From an uncultured Bacilli bacterium (GTDB lineage: Bacteria > Bacillota_I > Bacilli_A > RF39 > UBA660), in contig CAKORH010000021.1 in the NCBI GenBank assembly GCA_934101235.1, positions 1-10,754 on the forward strand: DNA of 10,754 nucleotides, given 5' to 3'. The stretch's first letter is position 1. Each line of letters starts with the position of its first letter. The position numbers and the translations under genes were made by a program. The notes under the pieces were generated by a model. The model was not told the origin of the DNA. It made no database searches and saw nothing but the letters and a program-made list of their open reading frames with translations. Below are positions 1 through 6,571 of this stretch, one piece after another.

Positions 1-963
1 TTACCAACATATCATTTTGCACATGTGGTTGATGATCATTTAATGCGTACAACACATGTAGTAAGAGGTCAAGAATGGCTATCAAGTGTTCCATTTCACG
101 TTGAATTATTTCAAGCATTTGGATTTGAACAGCCAAAATATATTCACAATTCTTTATTGTTAAAACAAGATGGAGATATAAGAAGAAAAATAAGTAAAAG
201 AAAAGATCCTGAAGCTTTAATGAGTTATTATATAGAAAAGGGGTACCCTAATACTGCAATTATAGAATCATTAATGACAATCCTTAATAGTAATTATGAG
301 GAATGGAGAACAAACAATCCAAATGCTAGCTATCTAGAATTTAATTTTGATCCAAAAAAAGTTAGTACAAGTGGAGCACTTTATGACTTAGATAAATTAG
401 ATAATATATCGAAAAATATTATCAGTAAAATGACTGCTAGCGAAGTATATAATGAACTTTTAAAATATACAAACATATATGATAAAGATTTTAATAAAAT
501 AATTACAAAATATAAGGATTACACTATAAAAATATTAAATATTGAAAGAGAACAAGCAAAACCTAGAAAAGACTATGCCTCATTTGGTGCTATAAAAAAT
601 AATATTTGGTATATGTATGATGAATTATTTACCTCTAATAATTATGAATTTCAAAAAATAATTGATAAAACTGAAATAAAAAGAATACTTGATACTTACA
701 TAAATAATTATTTTGATGAAATTGATGATAAAGAAACATGGTTCAATAAAATAAAAGAACTTTGTAATACTCTTGGATACGCAAGTAATATGAAAGAATA
801 CAAATTAAATCCAGAAAACTATAAAGGCAATGTTGCAGATATATCTACAGTTTTAAGAGTAGCTCTAACAACAAAATCTATGACTCCTGATTTATATGAA
901 ATTATGAAGTTACTTGGCAAAGATAAAATAAAAAATAGGTTTAACGTATTTAATGTGGAATAG
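1..963 (+). CDS. gltX: Glutamyl-tRNA synthetase (glutamate--tRNA ligase), 3' part
   Basis: This is a class I aminoacyl-tRNA synthetase that charges tRNA-Glu (possibly also tRNA-Gln, depending on type) in the cytosol. The frame is open from base 1, so the N-terminus, including the HIGH-type ATP motif, lies outside the window; 320 codons are visible. The start LPTYHFAHVVDDHLM, then THVVRGQEWLSS, is the characteristic GluRS catalytic-core segment. The KMSKS-loop equivalent is KISKRKDPEA (KISKR at 187-201), an arrangement typical of Firmicutes GluRS. The C-terminal part is the anticodon-binding region and ends with a segment containing DISTVLRVALTT and TPDLYEIMKLLG, as in clostridial-type enzymes. 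The GTG at 25 is an internal Val, not the start. A terminator hairpin overlaps the stop codon. Whether the enzyme is discriminating or non-discriminating cannot be read from this fragment. Confidence 0.95.
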   Translation, partial: LPTYHFAHVVDDHLMRTTHVVRGQEWLSSVPFHVELFQAFGFEQPKYIHNSLLLKQDGDIRRKISKRKDPEALMSYYIEKGYPNTAIIESLMTILNSNYEEWRTNNPNASYLEFNFDPKKVSTSGALYDLDKLDNISKNIISKMTASEVYNELLKYTNIYDKDFNKIITKYKDYTIKILNIEREQAKPRKDYASFGAIKNNIWYMYDELFTSNNYEFQKIIDKTEIKRILDTYINNYFDEIDDKETWFNKIKELCNTLGYASNMKEYKLNPENYKGNVADISTVLRVALTTKSMTPDLYEIMKLLGKDKIKNRFNVFNVE

Positions 964-984
964 TGAATTTATTCCACATTTTTT
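952..984 (+). terminator. Rho-independent terminator overlapping the gltX stop codon
   Basis: AATGTGGAAT (952-961) pairs perfectly with ATTCCACATT (971-980), and a T run follows at 979-984. The 5' arm lies in the last gltX codons and takes in the first base of the TAG stop. It sits directly before the U32 gene, with no room for a promoter between them, so it probably attenuates rather than isolates the downstream genes. Confidence 0.8.
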
Positions 985-997
985 ATGAGGAGGAAAA

Positions 998-3247
998 ATG
1001 AAGAAAGTTGAGTTGTTATGCCCAGCAGGAAATTTTGAAATGCTTAAAATGGCTATTAATGCTGGAGCAGATGCAGTATATTTATCTGGAATTAATTATG
1101 GAGCAAGAAAATATGCAAATAATTTTGATAATAATGAAATAATAGACGCAATTAATTATTCACATATTTATGGTGTGAAAGTATATATAACTATAAATAC
1201 TTTAATAAAAAATGAGGAAATTGATGATTTTATAAAATATGTAGAATTTATACATAAAAATAAAGTTGATGCAGTTCTAATGCAAGACATAGGTATGATT
1301 AATTTGGTTAGAAATATATTTCCAAATTTAGTAGTCCATGCATCTACACAATTTCATAATCACAATAAGTATGGATTAGAATATTTAAAAAGCATAGGCG
1401 TAAAAAGAGCAGTTCTTGCAAGAGAAATGTCACTAGAAGAAATAAATAAAATAGATGTTGATATAGAAAAAGAAATATTTATTCATGGTGCATTATGTAT
1501 TTCATACTCTGGTCAATGTTTAATGTCAAGTATAATTATGAATAGAAGTGGTAATAAAGGAGAATGTGCAGGTCTATGTAGATTACCATATAAATTATTA
1601 AAAAATGATGAATATATAAAAACTAATGGAAAATATTTACTAAGTACAAAAGAATTATGTTCATTAAGTAATATAACAAAAATATTAGATTCTAATATTA
1701 CTTCAATTAAAATAGAAGGAAGAATGAAAAGCCCAGAATATGTCTATTACGTAACAAGTTTATATAGAAAAATTATAGACAATTATTATCTAGGAAAAGA
1801 AACACTCATATCAACAGAAGAAATAAATAATTTAAAAGTATTATATAATAGAAAATTTACAACAGGATATTTATTTAATGATAAAGATATTATGAATCAA
1901 GAAACTCCAAATCATCAAGGAATAGAAATCGGTAAAATAATTGATATTACACCAAAAAAATTAAAAATAAAACTTATTAGTGAACTTAATCAAGGCGATG
2001 CAATACGATTTAAAAACAATAATGTAGGAATGTATGTAAATTTCATGTATGATAAAAAAGATAATCTTATTAATTCTTCAAAAGACAGAGAATATATTTA
2101 TATAGATAATAAATTTAATATAACAGATAAAGATACAATATTAAAAACTATAGATAGTAAATTGATTAAAAGTATTAATAATATGGTACCTAAGAAAATT
2201 CCAATAAATATAGAAGTAATAGCAAAAATAAATAAAGAATTAGAAATAATAATAAATGATGAAACAAATGTAATTAAAGAAAAAGGAAATATTATAGATT
2301 CTTCAAAAACTACACCGACAACAAAAAGTCAAATTATTGAAAAATTATCAAAATTAAATGAAACACCATATACATTAAAAAACATAAAAATAAATATGGA
2401 TAATAATATTTTTATACCATTAAAAGAATTAAATATTATTAGAAGAAAGCTAATAGAGAAATTAAATAATATTAGAACCAATGTTAATGACAATTTTATA
2501 AAAAAAGAATATATTAAAGAAACTGTAAAAGTAAAATTAACAAATAATATAAATATATTAACAAACAATGAAGAAGACTATAAATTGTTTAATAATTTTC
2601 CAAATATAAAATTTTATACTAGCAATAAACATTTATATTCAAAATACAAAAATAACTCATGTTTAAGATTAGAAAGAGTACAAAATAAAGAAGTTAACTA
2701 TAATAATGAAAATTTACTAATTACTGACATAGGATCAATATATCATTATAAAAAAGATAATTCTGTTGAAAGTGATATTTATACAAACATAACTAATATG
2801 TATTCAGTACATTATTTAACAAAATTAGGAGTTAAAAATATTGGTATATCACCAGAATTAAGTTATGAAGAAATAATAAAATTGTATGATGATTTTATAA
2901 AATATTTTAACTACAAACCAAATATAAATATTTTTATTTATGGAAAGTTAGAATTAATGTTACTAAAGCATTGTATCATAAAATATAATTTTAATAAGAA
3001 CGTTGTTTGTAATGCGTGTAAAAATGTCGATAAATACAAAATAGAGGATAAAAATGGACAAAAATATACAATTGAACCTAATAAGTGCTGTAATGTGATA
3101 ATTAACAACAAAATTTTTAATAATTTTGATAAAATAAAAATGATAGGCGGATTTAATTACTACATATCTTTAATAGATATAGAAGAAAAACAAGAAATAA
3201 TAGAAAGTATAAGGAAGTGCGGAAATGTTAAAAATAGTAATAGTTGA
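998..3247 (+). CDS. Peptidase U32 family protein, long form (probable RNA hydroxylation factor)
   Basis: The product is 749 aa and starts MKKVELLCPAGN, nine to ten residues of which are the hallmark U32 N-terminus. An AGGAGG site lies 4 nt before the ATG. Residues 159-177 (EIFIHGALC, then ISYSGQC) match the U32 signature E-x-F-x2-G-[SA]-x-C-x4-G-x-C. C167, C174, C190 and possibly C221 (in LSTKELC) fit the cysteines that hold an Fe-S cluster in characterised U32 proteins; C194 is nearby. SIKIEGRMKSPEYVY (from about 235) is another family block. The extra C-terminal half is Lys/Asn-rich and ends with a second cysteine-rich patch (VVCNAC, then NKCCN), as in long U32 proteins with a DUF3656-type region. 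Known relatives include RlhA (23S rRNA C2501 hydroxylation) and TrhP (tRNA U34 hydroxylation), so an RNA-modifying role is inferred and proteolysis is less likely. The end overlaps the next gene by 23 bp, which suggests co-transcription. Confidence 0.88.
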   Translation: MKKVELLCPAGNFEMLKMAINAGADAVYLSGINYGARKYANNFDNNEIIDAINYSHIYGVKVYITINTLIKNEEIDDFIKYVEFIHKNKVDAVLMQDIGMINLVRNIFPNLVVHASTQFHNHNKYGLEYLKSIGVKRAVLAREMSLEEINKIDVDIEKEIFIHGALCISYSGQCLMSSIIMNRSGNKGECAGLCRLPYKLLKNDEYIKTNGKYLLSTKELCSLSNITKILDSNITSIKIEGRMKSPEYVYYVTSLYRKIIDNYYLGKETLISTEEINNLKVLYNRKFTTGYLFNDKDIMNQETPNHQGIEIGKIIDITPKKLKIKLISELNQGDAIRFKNNNVGMYVNFMYDKKDNLINSSKDREYIYIDNKFNITDKDTILKTIDSKLIKSINNMVPKKIPINIEVIAKINKELEIIINDETNVIKEKGNIIDSSKTTPTTKSQIIEKLSKLNETPYTLKNIKINMDNNIFIPLKELNIIRRKLIEKLNNIRTNVNDNFIKKEYIKETVKVKLTNNINILTNNEEDYKLFNNFPNIKFYTSNKHLYSKYKNNSCLRLERVQNKEVNYNNENLLITDIGSIYHYKKDNSVESDIYTNITNMYSVHYLTKLGVKNIGISPELSYEEIIKLYDDFIKYFNYKPNINIFIYGKLELMLLKHCIIKYNFNKNVVCNACKNVDKYKIEDKNGQKYTIEPNKCCNVIINNKIFNNFDKIKMIGGFNYYISLIDIEEKQEIIESIRKCGNVKNSNS

Positions 3248-3923
3248 AGATGAAAAAAATTATATAGAAAAATATGAAAAAATAATAAATGATCTTTTGT
3301 TTAAAAGTAATAGAGATTATGAAATATTTAAATTTACAAAGTATAGTAAAGAATTAAAAGAATTGATAAAAGATACTAGTGAACAAAAAGTATATTTGAT
3401 TGATTTAGAATTAGAAAATAAATATTCAGGAATGGATATATTACGTGAAATAAGAGATATAGATTGGGATAGTGAAATAATTGTTATAACAAATCATGAT
3501 AGAATGTTTGAAACAGTGCATAAAGAAATATATAAAACTTTCGATTTTATAGAAAAATTTTGTGATTTAGATAAAAAATTAGGAAAAGATTTAAAATTAA
3601 TATTTAATAGAAAATATGATGTTGGTAAATTGTTATATTCCAACAAAAGAATAAGTTTGCAAGTATATTATAAAGACATAATTTATATTTATAGAGATAC
3701 AATAGATAGAAAAATAGTTATTAAAACATCTAATAATGAATTTTATTTAAATATTCCATTATCAGATATATTAGAATTATTAGATGATAGATTTGAGCAA
3801 TGTAGTAAAAGTTGTATTATAAATAAAGATAGAATTAATGAAAAAAATTATGGACAAGGATATTTTATTACTGACACCGGTGAAAAGATAAATATGTTAT
3901 CTAGAAAGTATGTGTGTGAATAA
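3225..3923 (+). CDS. AgrA-like LytTR-family response regulator
   Basis: A cytosolic DNA-binding response regulator of 232 aa, close to the length of staphylococcal AgrA. The receiver domain (about 1-120) has the acidic pocket in VIVEDE (residues 5-10), phosphoacceptor D60 in VYLIDLEL, the Thr of VITN (T89) and the conserved Lys in IEKF (K111). A LytTR DNA-binding domain follows from about 130 to the end, with ISLQVYYKDIIYIYRD and CSKSCIINKDRIN typical of that fold. The start at 3225 is set by AAGGAAG at 3211-3217 inside the end of the U32 gene, giving a 23-bp overlap. The adjoining kinase gene overlaps or abuts it, so the two form a two-component pair. Direct targets are unknown; the agrB promoter is the obvious candidate. 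Confidence 0.9.
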   Translation: MLKIVIVEDEKNYIEKYEKIINDLLFKSNRDYEIFKFTKYSKELKELIKDTSEQKVYLIDLELENKYSGMDILREIRDIDWDSEIIVITNHDRMFETVHKEIYKTFDFIEKFCDLDKKLGKDLKLIFNRKYDVGKLLYSNKRISLQVYYKDIIYIYRDTIDRKIVIKTSNNEFYLNIPLSDILELLDDRFEQCSKSCIINKDRINEKNYGQGYFITDTGEKINMLSRKYVCE

Positions 3924-5181
3924 TATGAATCTTACTCAACTTTCTTTATATTATGTTACAGAGTTATATGTATTATTTAGTATATTATATTGTTATTCAA
4001 AAATATCAGGTAATGAATTAAATATAAAGAAATCAATATACGTTATAATTATTTTCAGTTTCTTTATGGTAGTAAATAATATATATAATTTAGATAGTTT
4101 TAAATTTTTAATGTCATTTTGTATAATGTCAATGTCAAATTATCTGTGCTTTAAAAATAATATTAAAGATACACTTTTCAATACTGTAATATATATTTTA
4201 ATAACCACTATTTTTGAATTTGTGTTTGCACCAATATTTTTAAGCAGTTTTAGTAATATAGAAATGTTAAATAATAATGGAACAGTACTAAAAATAGTTT
4301 ATACAATATTTATTTTTACTATATCTAATGTTTTCTTCTCATTTAAAAGAGTAATAAAATTATTTGATATCTTAAAAACCGTTGTTAAAAAAGCTTTTTC
4401 AATAGAAATACTATTAATTTTGATTATGATAATATTTAATTTATTAGAATATGTTTATGTTAGCAAAATAAATAATTTACCATTTTTATTTTCAGTAATT
4501 ATTTCTATAATATATGTTATTTCAACTTTTATTATAATTGTAAATAATCGAAGAAATATAGAAAAATTAAAATTAAAAAATATTGTATTAGAAAAATCAT
4601 ATAAATCTTATACTAAATCTTTAGAAGAATTTAGAGAATTAAAACATAACTTAAAAAATAAATTATTTGGAATAAAAAGTTATTTACCCCAAGAAGAACA
4701 GAAAATGCTTAACGAAATTATTATTAGTTATAATAAACAATGTGATTGGATAAATAATATTGAAAATCTGCCACAAGGAATTGAAGGAATAATTTATCTA
4801 AAAAAATTTGAAGCTGAAAATAAAAATATCTCTTTAATTATTAATTATGAAAGTAAGCTTAAAATTAAAGATAAAGATTATTTAGATTTATGTGATGTTT
4901 TAGGCATCCTATTAGATAATGCAATTGAAGCAACTCATGGTAGGAAGAAAGTAATATTATTAGATGCATATGATAAAGATAATGTCTTAATAATTAAAAT
5001 AACAAATAAATTTAGCAATTATGTATATTTGAATAAAATTTTCGAAAGAAATTATAGTACAAAGAAAATAAAATCAGGTATTGGATTAAATTATGTAAAA
5101 AATCTTAATAATAAACACATAAAAGTAAACATAAAAATTATTAATAATTTATTTAATGTATATTTGTACTATAAAAAATAA
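3910..5181 (+). CDS. AgrC-like sensor histidine kinase (GHKL, HPK10 type)
   Basis: A membrane receptor kinase of up to 423 aa, expected to sense the peptide made by the facing agrBD genes. The N-terminal half holds six or seven hydrophobic segments (about 11-30, 42-60, 66-80, 91-112, 128-147, 165-186, 191-212), as in AgrC. A helical linker leads to the H-box, LEEFRELKH with H246 as the likely phosphoacceptor; the residue after it is Asn, where AgrC usually has Asp. The ATPase domain shows the N-box LGILLDNAIEA (N337) and the G-box KSGIGLNYVK (G390, G392). The start is uncertain. ATG 3910 overlaps the regulator gene by 14 bp, while ATG 3925 begins 1 nt after its stop. Neither has a strong ribosome binding site, so translation is probably coupled to the upstream gene. 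Confidence 0.88.
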   Translation: MCVNNMNLTQLSLYYVTELYVLFSILYCYSKISGNELNIKKSIYVIIIFSFFMVVNNIYNLDSFKFLMSFCIMSMSNYLCFKNNIKDTLFNTVIYILITTIFEFVFAPIFLSSFSNIEMLNNNGTVLKIVYTIFIFTISNVFFSFKRVIKLFDILKTVVKKAFSIEILLILIMIIFNLLEYVYVSKINNLPFLFSVIISIIYVISTFIIIVNNRRNIEKLKLKNIVLEKSYKSYTKSLEEFRELKHNLKNKLFGIKSYLPQEEQKMLNEIIISYNKQCDWINNIENLPQGIEGIIYLKKFEAENKNISLIINYESKLKIKDKDYLDLCDVLGILLDNAIEATHGRKKVILLDAYDKDNVLIIKITNKFSNYVYLNKIFERNYSTKKIKSGIGLNYVKNLNNKHIKVNIKIINNLFNVYLYYKK

Positions 5182-5189
5182 TCTCATAT

Positions 5190-5233
5190 AAAAGACTAAT
5201 TAAGTTAAAAATACACTTATTATAGTCTTTTTT
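5190..5233 (+). terminator. Terminator of the U32-agrA-agrC arm
   Basis: AAAAGACTA (5190-5198) pairs with TAGTCTTTT (5223-5231). An inner 5-bp stem, TAAGT (5201-5205) with ACTTA (5215-5219), shortens the loop, and the T run is 5228-5233. It lies 8 bp after the kinase stop codon. Confidence 0.75.
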
Positions 5234-5267
5234 ATTATTTTATTACATATAATCCATATCATTTAAT

Positions 5268-5303
5268 AAAAAAATAGATTATACCGTTTTCAGATATAAT
5301 CTA
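5268..5303 (-). terminator. Terminator of the agrBD arm
   Basis: Read on the minus strand, TAGATTATA (5303-5295) pairs perfectly with TATAATCTA (5283-5275) across an 11-nt loop, followed by seven T (5274-5268). It stands 18 bp beyond the agrD-like stop codon. With the opposing terminator at 5190-5233, it insulates the two convergent arms. Confidence 0.78.
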
Positions 5304-5321
5304 CAAATAATTAATAAATAA

Positions 5322-5426
5322 TTATTTTATTAAAGATTTTGGACATTCAGGTTCATCTAATACGATTCCTAAAGTAAATGGAGTAGCAGCAACAGCAGCT
5401 CCGATTTTTGCTAATAATGCTATCAT
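5322..5426 (-). CDS. AgrD-like autoinducer propeptide (34 aa) with a non-canonical core
   Basis: A tiny gene just downstream of agrB: its ATG (5426-5424) is 2 nt after the agrB stop, and AAGGAGG (5440-5434), inside the agrB end, precedes it by 7 nt. The product has a hydrophobic, Ala-rich leader (MIALLAKIGAAVAAT), a short core (PFTLGIVL) and the tail DEPECPKSLIK. The tail matches the AgrD C-terminal recognition region; S. aureus AgrD has DEVEVPKEL at this place. In known AgrD peptides a Cys (rarely Ser) about five residues before this tail closes the thiolactone or lactone with the last core residue. Here that position is Leu19, with Thr18 beside it, and the only Cys (C28) lies within the tail. 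Identity as the AgrB substrate is well supported by position and tail. The chemistry of the mature signal is unknown: a Thr lactone, a linear peptide or use of C28 are all inference. Confidence 0.8.
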   Translation of the reverse strand: MIALLAKIGAAVAATPFTLGIVLDEPECPKSLIK

Positions 5427-5428
5427 TG

Positions 5429-6046
5429 TTATACCTCCTTTTCTATTTGTTTAATTAAATTTATATCACTTAATTTAAACCTTGCTTTCTGTCCCATTAA
5501 GATATAACCTAATGGATTTGTTAATAATGCTTCTAAAAACATTGCACTAATAATTAAATTGGAAATGCTTTTAAATTTTAAAATCAAAATTAAATATACC
5601 AAGCAGATTGTCAATATTATTATTTTATAAATCAATTTTCTTTTCTTATTTATCATTGGACGTTTTTCAGTATCGGCAGGACAAAAGATTAAATAATTTA
5701 CAAAACATATTGACCATAATATAACTAATACATTCTTTTCAATGTATAAATTTGAAAATATATAAGGAAGACCAATTAATAATAAAGTACTATATAACCA
5801 ACACATTATATTAGATTTAGCATGACATCCATATCCAACACCTCTAAGCATTGAATAAAATAAGAGAAATATAATAAATTCTTTGTAACATTTTAATATA
5901 ATAGTTAGAAGTAGTATTACAGATAATTTTGTTACTAAAGTATAAATACCATATATGCCATATTTTACTTCTTCGTATTTTATAGCATCTAATTTATTTT
6001 CTCTATTAATTTTAATCATAATCGATTCTATAACTTTTTCTTTCAT
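5429..6046 (-). CDS. agrB: AgrB-like accessory membrane peptidase (propeptide processing and export)
   Basis: An integral membrane cysteine endopeptidase of 205 aa, the usual AgrB length, which in known systems cleaves the AgrD C-terminal tail and forms the ring thioester. The catalytic pair is visible: H75 in GYGCHAKS and C82 in NIMCWLY, seven residues apart as in S. aureus AgrB (H77/C84). R68 lies just before, in SMLRG. FCPADTEKRPM (121-131) is the family's second conserved block, equivalent to the YAPA...KKPI motif. Hydrophobic segments lie at about 33-53, 56-67, 80-99, 105-122, 139-157 and 160-182. AAGGAAG (about 6053-6059, read on minus) supports the ATG at 6046. The stop nearly touches the start of the AgrD-like gene, so the two form a B-D operon. 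The strand is opposite to its presumed receptor and regulator genes. Confidence 0.92.
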   Translation of the reverse strand: MKEKVIESIMIKINRENKLDAIKYEEVKYGIYGIYTLVTKLSVILLLTIILKCYKEFIIFLLFYSMLRGVGYGCHAKSNIMCWLYSTLLLIGLPYIFSNLYIEKNVLVILWSICFVNYLIFCPADTEKRPMINKKRKLIYKIIILTICLVYLILILKFKSISNLIISAMFLEALLTNPLGYILMGQKARFKLSDINLIKQIEKEV

Positions 6047-6106
6047 ATTAACTTCCTTACAATGACATAATAATACATTTAATATGTGTATGAAAATTTA
6101 AAAAAG

Positions 6107-6135
6107 AGTATATTTGTATAAAATAAAAATTTTGG
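6107..6135 (-). promoter_or_regulatory. Candidate agrBD promoter (activator-type, weak -35)
   Basis: On the minus strand TATACT (6112-6107) is a good -10. The position 17 bp upstream (6135-6130) reads CCAAAA, with no -35 consensus. The absent -35 together with the adjoining direct repeat (6135-6160) is what an activator-dependent promoter would look like. It is inferred from sequence only. Confidence 0.4.
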
Positions 6136-6160
6136 TGCATTTTTTCCGTGCTTTTAGTCC
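6135..6160 (-). repeat. Tandem 13-bp direct repeat upstream of agrB, candidate operator
   Basis: On the plus strand GTGCATTTTTTCC (6135-6147) is followed at once by GTGCTTTTAGTCC (6148-6160), 10 of 13 positions identical. On the minus strand this reads GGACTAAAAGCAC then GGAAAAAATGCAC and abuts the candidate -35 of agrB. LytTR regulators bind direct repeats, though usually spaced about two helical turns apart, so binding by the AgrA-like protein is a guess. Confidence 0.45.
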
Positions 6161-6165
6161 AACTT

Positions 6166-6195
6166 TTAAGAAAATTACAAAATTAGTGTTAAGAT
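6166..6195 (+). promoter_or_regulatory. Candidate cspA promoter
   Basis: TTAAGA (6166-6171) and TAAGAT (6190-6195) are separated by 18 bp, each matching four of six consensus bases. Transcription from here would give a leader of about 110 nt before the cold-shock gene, consistent with the long leaders known for cold-shock mRNAs. The match is moderate only. Confidence 0.35.
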
Positions 6196-6310
6196 GTACT
6201 TGTCACTGTAAAGAGAAAAAGTAGTTGTCGACAAACATATAAGTATCGAGCTGTGAAGAAGTCATGAAGTGAAAAAAATAAAAAATAATAATTAGAAAAA
6301 GGGATGATAA

Positions 6311-6529
6311 ATGATGCGTGGTAAAGTTAAATGGTTTAATAATGAAAAAGGATATGGTTTTATAGAATATAATGATTTAGAAGATATATTTGTACATTAT
6401 TCTGCTATAAAAAAAGATGGTTATAAAACATTAAAAGAAGGAGATATTGTTGATTTCAAACTTATAGAGACAGGGAAAGGATTACAAGCACTTGATGTTG
6501 TTGAAGTAGAACTAACTACAGTATTGTAG
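6311..6529 (+). CDS. cspA: Cold-shock protein (CspA family)
   Basis: A small single-domain OB-fold protein of 72 aa (71 if the second ATG at 6314 is used) that binds single-stranded RNA/DNA and acts as an RNA chaperone. It carries the family core MRGKVKWFN, RNP1 as KGYGFI (about residues 13-18) and RNP2 as DIFVHYS (about 25-31), followed by KEGDIVDFKLIETGKGLQALDV. Length and motifs fit a complete, ordinary CspA-family member. Most relatives begin M[KR]GKVKWFN, which favours ATG 6314. The site AAAAGGGA (about 6297-6304) serves either start. It is divergent from agrB, with 264 bp shared between the two starts. A terminator straddles its stop codon and hpf follows, probably by read-through. Confidence 0.95.
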   Translation: MMRGKVKWFNNEKGYGFIEYNDLEDIFVHYSAIKKDGYKTLKEGDIVDFKLIETGKGLQALDVVEVELTTVL

Positions 6530-6544
6530 TTTTTTTCTTTTTTT
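6514..6544 (+). terminator. Terminator overlapping the cspA stop codon
   Basis: AACTACA (6514-6520) pairs with TGTAGTT (6525-6531) across a four-base loop. A T-rich tract broken by a single C runs from 6530 to 6544. The TAG stop (6527-6529) lies within the 3' arm. Confidence 0.8.
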
Positions 6545-6571
6545 GATAAAATAATTATAGGAGATGATGAT

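Noticed and set aside
2329..2568. Minus-strand open frame of 79 codons inside the U32 gene
   Set aside because: It is antisense to a well-supported coding sequence, is rich in Phe/Ile/Leu from reading AT-rich codons backwards, and matches no family I recognise.
3072..3102. Possible promoter TTGAAC with GATAAT inside the U32 gene, ahead of the regulator gene
   Set aside because: The spacer is 19 bp and the -10 is weak; such matches are expected by chance in AT-rich coding sequence.
5182..5321. Possible further small gene or bacteriocin-type peptide between the convergent agr arms
   Set aside because: The stretch is accounted for by two opposing terminators, and I found no start codon with a ribosome binding site.
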